Of a stretch of 64,000 nucleotides of DNA, positions 34,168 through 41,078 are shown piece after piece; position 1 is the first letter of the stretch; each line of letters starts with the position of its first letter. A program made the translations under genes and the position numbers. The stretch is taken from assembly GCA_963831535.1 (NCBI GenBank), contig CAWHQP010000007.1, forward strand, positions 806,001 to 870,000, given 5' to 3'. Source of the DNA: Bog-756 sp963831535. Lineage in GTDB: Bacteria; Actinomycetota; Acidimicrobiia; Acidimicrobiales; RAAP-2. The notes below the pieces were generated by a model. It was not told where the DNA came from. It did no database searches and saw only the letters and a program-made list of their open reading frames with translations.

Positions 34168-34514
34168 TACTGACCTCCTCCAACAGCGGCCGTAATCTCC
34201 TCGTCGCTGTAGCCCTCCTGCCTGAGGAACGCGACGGCTCCCAACCAACAGTCGTGCTCTGCCTGCTGAAGGTCCGGCGACCAGCATCCGCCGTACACGG
34301 ACTCACCGAACCCGGCCTCCTCCTCGCTGATCCCGAACGACCAGCCGTACTCGACCAGGTCTTGGTCTTCCTCGATTTCGAGGAACAGGACCGTGCTCGG
34401 TCCGGCGGGATTAGCGCGTGGACGGCCCAACACCACGACGGCGGAAGCTGATCGAACGAAACCACCCTGTTCCTCGCAGACCCACTCGGGCGAGAGGTCT
34501 CTCGGGCCCCTCAT
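34167..34514 (-). CDS. Small acidic protein of unknown function, middle gene of operon
   Basis: 115 residues from the ATG at 34514, which overlaps the upstream TGA (TGATG). The protein is acidic (LFLEIEEDQDLVEYGWSFGI, SEEEAGFGESVYGG) and has conserved-looking WSPDLQQAEHDCWLG and YSDEEITAAVGG. There is no membrane segment. It resembles immunity-type or adaptor proteins in size and charge only. I do not recognise a family. Confidence 0.6.
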   Translation of the reverse strand: MRGPRDLSPEWVCEEQGGFVRSASAVVVLGRPRANPAGPSTVLFLEIEEDQDLVEYGWSFGISEEEAGFGESVYGGCWSPDLQQAEHDCWLGAVAFLRQEGYSDEEITAAVGGGQ

Positions 34515-34936
34515 CAGCACGCCTCCCGGTAGTCATCACTGGGGGAAGGCAAGCGAATCGACCACAGCTCACCTGCGACCTGCTCCATGCAGAGGACGTC
34601 GTTGACGATCGACGTAGCGACCTCCAGGCTGACCGCCGCAGGGTGGTCTCGGAACCAGAACCGAACGGCCAAGTAAATCTGGTCGACCAGATGGGCCCGG
34701 TCGGGTTGAAGGCCCTCAGCGTCGTACCAGACCACCGCCTGCCAGATGTCACCCTCCACGTGTTGGGCCCGGCAAATGTCTCGGGTAATCGCAAATGCCA
34801 GCTCTCGTAAGTGGGACTCCTCCGAATGAGGAAACCAGCGCTGGAGTTCGTGGACGACGGGCGAGGTGACTGCCGTCAATCCAGGGGGCCCATTACCGGT
34901 AACCGGAACGGACGGATCCTGCTCTTGCTCAGGCAT
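34514..34936 (-). CDS. Small helical protein of unknown function, first gene of operon
   Basis: 140 residues, mostly helical by composition: VVHELQRWFPHSEESHLREL, AFAITRDICRAQHVEGDIWQ, RAHLVDQIYLAVRFWFRDHP. A Pro/Gly-rich N-terminus precedes it. No recognised domain. The divergent partner is the excisionase-like gene at 35114, with a 177-bp intergenic region holding two GATTAC words (at 35027 and 35083) that may be regulatory. Confidence 0.6.
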   Translation of the reverse strand: MPEQEQDPSVPVTGNGPPGLTAVTSPVVHELQRWFPHSEESHLRELAFAITRDICRAQHVEGDIWQAVVWYDAEGLQPDRAHLVDQIYLAVRFWFRDHPAAVSLEVATSIVNDVLCMEQVAGELWSIRLPSPSDDYREAC

Positions 34937-35113
34937 TTGAACTCCTCATCGTTCGCAGCGGGGGCACGGGCCTTTCGGCTGCTGCCGGACCGTCAAAGGG
35001 CTGCGTCCCTCGGGTCACTCTGGATGATTACCCCCACAATACCCCAAGCTGCGATCGATTGGCCGGGCCATGGTGACTGGGCGATTACTTAGTCAAACAG
35101 CGATGATTTCGCC

Positions 35114-35485
35114 ATGCGCACGTCAACAAAGGGTCGGAGAGTTCAGATGGTCATCGGCGGCAGGCTGACCGAACTGGGGAGCATCGGTGAACTCGCTGCG
35201 GCTGTCGGTCGCAAATCCCACACCATCCGCCGGTGGGAGGCCTCGGGTTTGATCCCTGGACCCCCGATCGTCACGCAGCCGGGCGCGGAGTGCACACGGA
35301 GGCGCTGGTACCCGGCCCCTTTGATCGAGGCGGTCCAACAGGTAGCCCTGGATGAGGGATTTGGTCGCCGCCGTCCCTCCGGCCAGTTCCTTAGGCAGCA
35401 GGAACGACTGTGGGATGAGTGGCGTTCCGTGATCACCGCCCTGAACTCTGAGGAGCCGGGTGTTACGGACCATGGTGACCGATAG
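35114..35485 (+). CDS. MerR/excisionase-like HTH protein
   Basis: A 123-residue protein (or 112 from an internal ATG). IGELAAAVGRKSHTIRRWEA followed by SGLIPGPPI is a winged helix-turn-helix of the MerR/Xis type: a helix, turn, recognition helix, then the G-P wing. Proteins of this kind direct excision in integrative elements and regulate early genes. It lies 2.3 kb from the integrase gene. Excisionase role is inferred from element context. Confidence 0.65.
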   Translation: MRTSTKGRRVQMVIGGRLTELGSIGELAAAVGRKSHTIRRWEASGLIPGPPIVTQPGAECTRRRWYPAPLIEAVQQVALDEGFGRRRPSGQFLRQQERLWDEWRSVITALNSEEPGVTDHGDR

Positions 35486-35956
35486 GACACGCAGACACAC
35501 CGGGGCAGGCGCTGCCGTATCGGTGACTGACTGAAGACAACTACCACGGTCAATCACCCAGCTGGTGGGATTGATCCGGTAATCGGGTGCACCAGGGTCA
35601 TCGTGTTCGATGGCCACGGATCCGACCTCGCTCCCTGGGGGCTATCGACAACTGCCTCATCACTCCGGCCCGGACGAGACATCCAAGAGACAGCCCTCAC
35701 CTCTGAGATTTACGAGAGCTGCCCACAGATTTACGTGGGCCCTTCAACCCAGGCCTCGGGTGGTTGGGTGCAGGCTCGTAGTCACGGGGCCACAGACGAG
35801 ACCTGAGGTGGGTGGGGCCCAATGCCAGGTGTGGACAGGGACGGCACTGGGCATCGGGGTGATCATGGTCGGGCAATCCCCTTCGGACTTCGACCCAATC
35901 CGATGACTGTGGAGTTGGGGCCCGCGGAGATGCGGCCTGCAGCCCCCCGCTGCTGC
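35486..35956. other. 471-bp stretch without a supported gene beside the Rep-like gene
   Basis: Open frames here show no coding character. The stretch is just downstream (on the minus strand) of the Rep-like gene and includes GGTAATCGG at about 35578. If the Rep-like protein is a nickase, the double-strand origin might lie here or at its 5' side; no clear stem-loop with a nick motif was seen. Confidence 0.35.
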
Positions 35957-36697
35957 TCATGAGTTCCCCCTGCCGATTAGGTGGATGTTGGGTCTACCGG
36001 ACGACAGACGACTGCGCCGGTAGGCAAGCGTTTCGGCCTCCTCCCGCCTGATAGGTGGCCCCCCGGGTCCATTCCGCCAGAAGCCCCGGCTGGCATGGAT
36101 CAGCCGGTGCCGAGCCCCTGTGGAGTTGAGGGCCCAGAAGCGGTCCACCCGCTCGGGGTCGAGGGCGCACTCCATCGGGTACTTGAACCATTCGATCGAG
36201 GTACCGGGCTCAATGCGGCCGATCCTGGTCCTCCAGCCGAGACCCGCCCGAAGGGCTTGCTCGGTGATCACGTGTTCGGGGATCTCGGTAATCCGGGAGC
36301 CAGTGTGCGCATACCCATGGGTGTGGATCACGGTCTGCCGTAGGTTCTCTTCTGCAGCCCAAGCGTGCTCATACCCCGGGACCACCTCGGCCACGTAGGC
36401 CCTGAAGTTGCAGAGCCGCCGGGTAATCGTGGCTGGATCTTCACCGACGTGGGTGAGTGACAACCAGTAGGTCGGACTAGCCAGGGAGATGGCTCCAGCG
36501 ATCCGGTGGACGTTGATTACCCTGCACCCCGCACAGTCGTTGCTCTCGCATCGGAGGTAATGCTCCCGTCCCAGTGCATCGCGCCAGGAGTAGGGGGTCC
36601 AGGTGATCTCCCGGGTAATGGGGTCGACATCCTCCCTTCCCTTGGGGCGATTACACGGCGGACCCGTGGATCCCAGTCCCACCCACGGGGTTACCAC
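35957..36697 (-). CDS. Rolling-circle Rep-like replication initiator
   Basis: Up to 246 residues. The N-terminal half has a Cys pair CESNDCAGCRV, a likely zinc site as in actinomycete Rep and phage initiators. YWLSLTHVGED and RQTVIHTHGYAHTG follow; the HTHGYAH segment fits the metal-binding HUH motif. SIEWFKYPMECALD supplies a conserved Lys-Tyr as in the catalytic Y motif of these proteins. The end is a basic Arg-rich tail. The motifs are partial, so it may also be a rep-related protein without nicking activity. The start codon is uncertain. Confidence 0.55.
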   Translation of the reverse strand: MVTPWVGLGSTGPPCNRPKGREDVDPITREITWTPYSWRDALGREHYLRCESNDCAGCRVINVHRIAGAISLASPTYWLSLTHVGEDPATITRRLCNFRAYVAEVVPGYEHAWAAEENLRQTVIHTHGYAHTGSRITEIPEHVITEQALRAGLGWRTRIGRIEPGTSIEWFKYPMECALDPERVDRFWALNSTGARHRLIHASRGFWRNGPGGPPIRREEAETLAYRRSRLSSGRPNIHLIGRGNS

Positions 36698-36809
36698 CCG
36701 AACCTCCTTGGGGAGGGAGGGGCGTCTGTGACAAGAAGGGGGATGATGAACAAGAAACCCGAGGGGTCGGTCTCAGGTTCGTATCTCCGTGAGCCATCGA
36801 TTACACGCG

Positions 36810-37349
36810 TCATGACCGTCGTCCCCGTTGAATCCGACCCTTTGGATCAACGCTCTTGGCAATACCGAGGGCGATTAGGTCACCGGCTTCTCCCATGTTG
36901 ATGAAGGGGTCGTGGGGGATGCCCCTGTCTCGTAGGGTCGAGCGCTGATCAGCAGTTGCCCGCTTTCCGCGCCAGTCCCCGTGATGGGCGAGCGCATCGA
37001 GCCCGATCCCACGGGCGGCATCACCGGCTGCCCTCATCGCCTTAGTTTCAGAGGGGAAGGTACCGATGCGCTCGACTGAATCTGCCCGGTGGTGGTGGAC
37101 CGAGTAGGCCAACCAGGAGCCGTTGCGCTCGACCACGAAGACGTGGGCGTTGCCCTCTTTGCAGGTGACCACTCGGTACCGACCGTCACGCGCCCAATAC
37201 AGAGACCGCTGTCTCTTCCTCGGAGGCGTGTCAACCTGCCGTGCTGCTATTGCGTCTCGCTGGTAGGTTCTCGTCGAGTCCCTGGAAGGCTTCTCGACTG
37301 CCCCTCCGGCCCGTGCCGGGGGGGTTTGTCGTCTTCGGACAACGATCAT
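36810..37349 (-). CDS. Hypothetical element protein
   Basis: A 179-residue protein. The middle part RYRVVTCKEGNAHVFVVERN, LAYSVHHHRADSVERIGTFP looks like a small alpha/beta fold. The C-terminal ATADQRSTLRDRGIPHDPFIN, MGEAGDLIALGIAKSV resembles the 'ATDKQxxxL...AS.LI' helical tails often attached to actinophage and plasmid proteins. Its ATG overlaps the TGA of the gene at 37346-37624 (ATGA), so the two are coupled. Function unknown. Confidence 0.6.
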   Translation of the reverse strand: MIVVRRRQTPPARAGGAVEKPSRDSTRTYQRDAIAARQVDTPPRKRQRSLYWARDGRYRVVTCKEGNAHVFVVERNGSWLAYSVHHHRADSVERIGTFPSETKAMRAAGDAARGIGLDALAHHGDWRGKRATADQRSTLRDRGIPHDPFINMGEAGDLIALGIAKSVDPKGRIQRGRRS

Positions 37350-37624
37350 GCTTGACCACCGTCCCTCGATGCCTTGCGGGCACGACGGGCTTCGGCACTC
37401 CTGAGGGCCAAACGGGTGAAATGCGCCTTTCGTGCAGCCTCGACGCGTCGGTCGCGCTCGGCGGCCGAGAGCACCCGGTCCGGGTCCACTTTGTCTATGA
37501 ACTTCTTGTCGTGCGCCGCCCGGGCAGCCCGAGTGGTCTCCCTGACATCGTGCTTCGCGTGCTGCTCGTACGCTCCGAGCCGACCCAGAAGGGAGAGATC
37601 TCCGGGTTTTGTGTACTTGGGCAT
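37346..37624 (-). CDS. Small basic conserved protein, mobile-element associated
   Basis: A 92-residue, strongly charged protein: MPKYTKPGDLSLLGRLGAYE, then HDVRETTRAARAAHDKKFID and a C-terminal Arg/Ala-rich helix (KAHFTRLALRSAEARRARKA). Similar short proteins occur beside phage and plasmid genes in Actinobacteria; no function is established. Good ribosome-site candidate AGGAGG-like GGTACGAGAGGAAG is upstream. First gene of a two-gene coupled operon. Confidence 0.65.
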   Translation of the reverse strand: MPKYTKPGDLSLLGRLGAYEQHAKHDVRETTRAARAAHDKKFIDKVDPDRVLSAAERDRRVEAARKAHFTRLALRSAEARRARKASRDGGQA

Positions 37625-37761
37625 GCCGCTTCCTCTCGTACCTCCTGGTTAACGGGTGGAGGCTCCAGAACGGATTGCGACATGCCAGGCAAGGCGCCCA
37701 GCGGGGGGACGAACTACTGGGACATCACAACACTGCACCGGCACAACGTCAAGGCACTGAC

Positions 37762-38727
37762 CTACACGCGATCCCCGAGCGACATGCGGCGTCCGGCAGC
37801 GTGTGCGCGCTCCACCTGCGCCGATTTGGCATAGCGGTCGAGCATGGACCGGGAGTCCCAGCCTGCGAGGGACATGAGGTCCCCTTCATTACCGCCATGC
37901 GCCAGCCACTGGTGGGCGAACGTGTGCCGGAACTGATGCCAGTGCAGGCGAGGTACTCCGGCATCAGTGCACATCCGGTGAAGGACATCGGTAATCCCGC
38001 TCGTTGACATGGGACCTTGGCGGCCTATCCAGAGGTACCCATCGGGGTCGGACATACGCTCGGGGTAATCACGTTCCAGGATGCGCAAATACCTATCAAG
38101 GGCCTGTGCTGCCTTTAGACCGAACACGGAGGTGCGGATTTTGTTGCCCTTGCCGACGACCCGGATTTTCTGAGTCTCCAAATCAATGTCTGCACATCTG
38201 AGGTTGGTTACCTCGGCTCTCCGGCATCCGGTATCCAGGAATACCCGGAGGATCGCTGCATCGCGGCGGTCCACGAAGGATTTACCGGAGCGAGCCTTTA
38301 GCAGCGCCGTCAGGACTTCGTCACTGACGATTGGAACTGGCACCTCGTCGGTCTTGGGTGCCCGCATCCCACCCATCGGCGACACCTCCAGCTCGCCCTC
38401 CTCGACGCAGTGGCGGAAGAACTGTTGGAGGGATTTAAACCGAACCAGCGCCGTGGCCGGAGAGCCGGACCGGTGCTTCCGGCCCAAGCTGTCCACGATT
38501 AGCCTCGGACGACCTTGCTCGGCGATGAAATCCCGGATGTCGTCCTTGGCCACATCCACCGAGAGGTCATGGCCCCGCTCCTCCAAATACTCGGACAGCA
38601 GCCGGACACTCAGCGAGTAGGAGTAAATGGTTTTCTCGCTCTTGCCTTCGGCTCTCAGGGTGCGCTGGTGGGAGCGGGACATGGCGGCAATGGACGCTCG
38701 TCGGGGATCCTTCTTGATGGTGGCCAT
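37762..38727 (-). CDS. Tyrosine recombinase (site-specific integrase)
   Basis: A 321-residue integrase with a SAM-like N-terminal domain (EKTIYSYSLSVRLLSEYLEE) and a full catalytic domain. The Arg is in TGCRRAEVTNL, Lys in GKGNKIRTSV, the HxxR in HWHQFRHTFAHQWL, Trp in LAGWDSRSM and the nucleophile Tyr in LDRYAKSAQ. It catalyses recombination between the tRNA-Pro attachment sites. The 5' end faces the tRNA, 74 bp away, so promoter and attachment site are adjacent and transcription runs into the element. A tandem excisionase candidate is at 35114. Confidence 0.9.
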   Translation of the reverse strand: MATIKKDPRRASIAAMSRSHQRTLRAEGKSEKTIYSYSLSVRLLSEYLEERGHDLSVDVAKDDIRDFIAEQGRPRLIVDSLGRKHRSGSPATALVRFKSLQQFFRHCVEEGELEVSPMGGMRAPKTDEVPVPIVSDEVLTALLKARSGKSFVDRRDAAILRVFLDTGCRRAEVTNLRCADIDLETQKIRVVGKGNKIRTSVFGLKAAQALDRYLRILERDYPERMSDPDGYLWIGRQGPMSTSGITDVLHRMCTDAGVPRLHWHQFRHTFAHQWLAHGGNEGDLMSLAGWDSRSMLDRYAKSAQVERAHAAGRRMSLGDRV

Positions 38728-38798
38728 GGGTCGGAGTTAAGTGCACTACGACCGCTGTGGCCAGGCACCTCCGCAACAGTTATGCGGAGTATGCCTGG

Positions 38799-38876
38799 TG
38801 GTCGGGCTGCCGGGATTTGAACCCGGGACCTCTTGACCCCCAGTCAAGCGCGCTAACCAAGCTGCGCCACAGCCCG
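38799..38876 (-). tRNA. tRNA-Pro(GGG)
   Basis: Read on the minus strand: acceptor CGGGCTG/CAGCCCG (seven pairs), D arm GCGC/GCGC, anticodon arm CTTGA/TCAAG with loop CTGGGGG giving anticodon GGG, variable loop AGGTC, and T arm CCGGG/CCCGG with loop TTCAAAT. The discriminator base and CCA are encoded (ACCA at 38799-38802). All arms pair without mismatches. It is the integration target of the 22-kb element. Confidence 0.95.
38801..38843. repeat. Right attachment repeat, inside tRNA-Pro
   Basis: Forty-three bases identical to 16627-16669, covering the 3' half of tRNA-Pro(GGG). The identity ends at the middle of the anticodon loop on one side and 2 bases past the acceptor stem on the other. Integration therefore restored the full tRNA at this end. 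Confidence 0.88.
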
Positions 38877-39361
38877 CTCCTGGTCAGAGCCCTGTCGTTG
38901 CGACAACGCTCCGGCCGAGAATGGTCACCGCCACTCCCTTGTCGACAAGGGGAGGTGCAGACGACCGAGCGAGAGCCTACTCAAGCTGAGGCCATCTACC
39001 GAACACGTCTCCCCGACTCTGGTTTTGACGAGTTTCCGCCGTGGGTCGACGATGTCGCGGGAACTCATGAATCGCGCCGCGGGCAGGCTCTGAGGCACTG
39101 CACCACGGGCGGCGACAAGAGCCGGCCCGGGCTCGTTGGCGTATCGTGCACGACGAGCCGGCTCCATCGCCTCCCTGATGGCCGGGGTGATGTGACCACA
39201 GAACTCCCGGCTCCCTCCACCTCGGCAGGTTCCGGTGTGTCCTTGAGCTCCGAGCTGCCCGGGGCGGCCGACCGTCAACATATTTTCAGAGACTGTCACC
39301 GGCGTGACAGACAATCAGGCCACCGAGGCGCACGATGACGTGGTCGGCGGGAACCGAAAGG
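38877..39361. other. 485-bp stretch without a supported gene
   Basis: Follows the tRNA on the chromosome side. A minus-strand frame at 38925-39314 has mixed composition and no start with a ribosome site. I do not believe it codes. The tRNA promoter should lie just above 38877. Confidence 0.35.
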
Positions 39362-39405
39362 ATCCGACCGGACTCGGAGGTCCCCCCCCTCGGGTCCGGT
39401 CGGAT
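39362..39405. terminator. Strong intrinsic-type hairpin
   Basis: ATCCGACCGGACTCGGAGG (39362-39380) pairs with CCTCGGGTCCGGTCGGAT (39388-39405) with a loop of about seven C/T bases and one mismatch. It lies beyond the stop of the small zinc-ribbon gene at 39421 and marks the end of the der/zinc-ribbon transcript. The base composition allows function on either strand. Confidence 0.7.
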
Positions 39406-39420
39406 TCCTGACTGGGACGT

Positions 39421-39618
39421 CTAAATGTGGTGAACCACCCACGTGACGCCTTGAAAGGCCCGGTACCCGAGGTAGATGACACTGGCCACCAGCATGAACT
39501 TGAAATACCACGGGGACTTTCGGTGCTCGAGGGGGACCGACCCGCACGCCGGGCAGGTGCCCTCATCGGTCAGCTCCGCCGTCTCAACCCGCTGGTCGCA
39601 CTGCTCGCACCACGGCAT
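39421..39618 (-). CDS. Small zinc-ribbon membrane protein
   Basis: A 65-residue protein. MPWCEQCDQRVETAELTDEG and TCPACGSVPLEHRKSPWYF supply a CxxC...CxxC zinc ribbon; a single membrane helix follows, FKFMLVASVIYLGYRAFQGV. It lies 26 bp downstream of der on the same strand, so likely cotranscribed. Its function is unknown; similar small proteins appear beside der in related genomes. Confidence 0.7.
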   Translation of the reverse strand: MPWCEQCDQRVETAELTDEGTCPACGSVPLEHRKSPWYFKFMLVASVIYLGYRAFQGVTWVVHHI

Positions 39619-39644
39619 GGTTCAGCGGCCTCCGGTCGTTCCGG

Positions 39645-41078
39645 TCATCGGCGTCGACCCCCACCCCCGTTAGCACCCTTGGCCCGGACCCGCAGTTTGA
39701 TCGGTGTCGGTCCGAGGTCGAAGCGCTCCCGCAGCCCCCGCTCGACATAACGCAGATACGTGGGCTGCAGGCGTCCGTTGGTGAAGAGGGTGAAGGTGGG
39801 TGGATCATTAGCGCCCTGGACGGCGAACTGGATCTTGGCCCCCACCGGTGGATGGGCCATCTGGATCGATTTCAGGGCCCGGTTGAGCTCGCCGGTGGGG
39901 ATCCTCGAGTGGTAGGCCTTCTCGGCGGCGGCCACCGCCGGCAGGATGTGGTGCACCCCGAGGCCCGACAGCGCACTGACCCGGAGGACCGGGGCGTCAC
40001 CCAGGAAGGCCAACCTGTCCCCCACGTCCACCAGGATGTTCTTGCGGTCCTCGGTGGCGATGAGCTCCCACTTGTTGAGCACCACCACGGTCGGGCAGCC
40101 CGCCGCGCCCACCCGCTCGGCCAAGCGCTGGTCCTGGTGGGTCACGCCTGCCGTGGCGTCGATGACCAAAAGTGCGATGTCGGAGCGGTCGAGGGCGTCG
40201 AGGGCTCGCAGGACGGAGAAGTACTCCGTTCCCCGCTCGGTGCGGGACTTGCGCCGCATCCCGGCCGTGTCCACGAAGCAGACCGTCCCCTCGGGCGTCT
40301 CGACCACCGTGTCCACGGCGTCACGGGTGGTGCCGGGGGCGTCATGGACCACAGATCGCTCGTCGCCCACGAGGCGGTTGAACAACGTGGACTTGCCGAC
40401 GTTGGGCCGACCGACCAGGGCGACCCGGGGGACGCCGTGGGTCGACGGCTCCGATCCCACCAGATCAGGGACCTCGTCGTCGTCACTCCGGCCGTCTGCG
40501 GCCCCGTCCGCACCACGGTGGTCACCGTGGTCGGTTCCGGTTTCCGGCTCGGGGAGCAGGCTGATCACATCGTCGAGCAGGTCGCCGGTCCCCCGCCCGT
40601 GCAGGGCGCTGATCGGCCAGGGCGTCCCGAGGCCGAGGGCCAGGGCGTCCCAGGCATCGGCCTCCCGCTGGGAGGAGTCCACTTTGTTGACCACCACCCG
40701 CACCGGTCGACCCGAGCGCTTGAGGAACCGGGCCACGTCGAGGTCCTCATCGATCAGGCCTACGGTGACGTCGACCACCAAGAGGACCACGTCGGCATCG
40801 GCCATCGCCCGCTCGGCCTGGGCGCTGACCTGGGCGTCGAGCGGATCGTCGGTGGACAGCCACCCGCCGGTGTCGACCACGGTGAAGGTCCGGCCGCACC
40901 ATTCGGCCTCGAGCTCCTTGCGGTCCCTGGTGACGCCGGGGCGCTCTTCAACGACGGCTGCCCGTCGTCCCACGATGCGGTTGACGAGCGTGGACTTGCC
41001 GACGTTGGGCCGCCCGGCGATGACGACCAGCGGGCGGTGCCGGGCGCCAACCACCTGCTCCCCCGGTGTGCTGGTCAC
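39645..41078 (-). CDS. der: GTPase Der (EngA), ribosome assembly
   Basis: A 477-residue protein with two tandem GTPase domains and a C-terminal KH-like domain. First P-loop GRPNVGKST is at residues 22-30, DTGGW near 69 and NKVD near 131. A longer acidic linker holds EVPDLVGSE, then the second P-loop VGRPNVGKST at 222-231, DTAGM, NKWEL and the KH domain (LNRALKSIQMAHPP). It acts in late 50S ribosome assembly. The start GTG overlaps the stop of the DUF512 gene (4 bp), so the genes are coupled. Confidence 0.95.
   Translation of the reverse strand: MTSTPGEQVVGARHRPLVVIAGRPNVGKSTLVNRIVGRRAAVVEERPGVTRDRKELEAEWCGRTFTVVDTGGWLSTDDPLDAQVSAQAERAMADADVVLLVVDVTVGLIDEDLDVARFLKRSGRPVRVVVNKVDSSQREADAWDALALGLGTPWPISALHGRGTGDLLDDVISLLPEPETGTDHGDHRGADGAADGRSDDDEVPDLVGSEPSTHGVPRVALVGRPNVGKSTLFNRLVGDERSVVHDAPGTTRDAVDTVVETPEGTVCFVDTAGMRRKSRTERGTEYFSVLRALDALDRSDIALLVIDATAGVTHQDQRLAERVGAAGCPTVVVLNKWELIATEDRKNILVDVGDRLAFLGDAPVLRVSALSGLGVHHILPAVAAAEKAYHSRIPTGELNRALKSIQMAHPPVGAKIQFAVQGANDPPTFTLFTNGRLQPTYLRYVERGLRERFDLGPTPIKLRVRAKGANGGGGRRR

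Larger units (their letters stand above)
16627..38843. mobile_element. 22.2-kb integrative element inserted in tRNA-Pro(GGG)
   Basis: Bounded by an exact 43-bp direct repeat (16627-16669; 38801-38843). The right copy is part of a complete tRNA-Pro gene; the left copy is only its 3' half. A tyrosine integrase (37762-38727) lies 74 bp from the tRNA-side repeat. The same end carries a Rep-like gene, a MerR/excisionase-like gene and other small regulators. The interior is lower in GC by eye than the 39-64 kb chromosome. No conjugation or FtsK/Tra-type translocase is recognisable, so any transfer would need outside help. Confidence 0.85.

Noticed and set aside
38925..39314. A 129-codon minus-strand frame beyond the tRNA
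   Set aside because: Composition is uneven, there is no ribosome site, and it overlaps sequence expected to hold the tRNA promoter.
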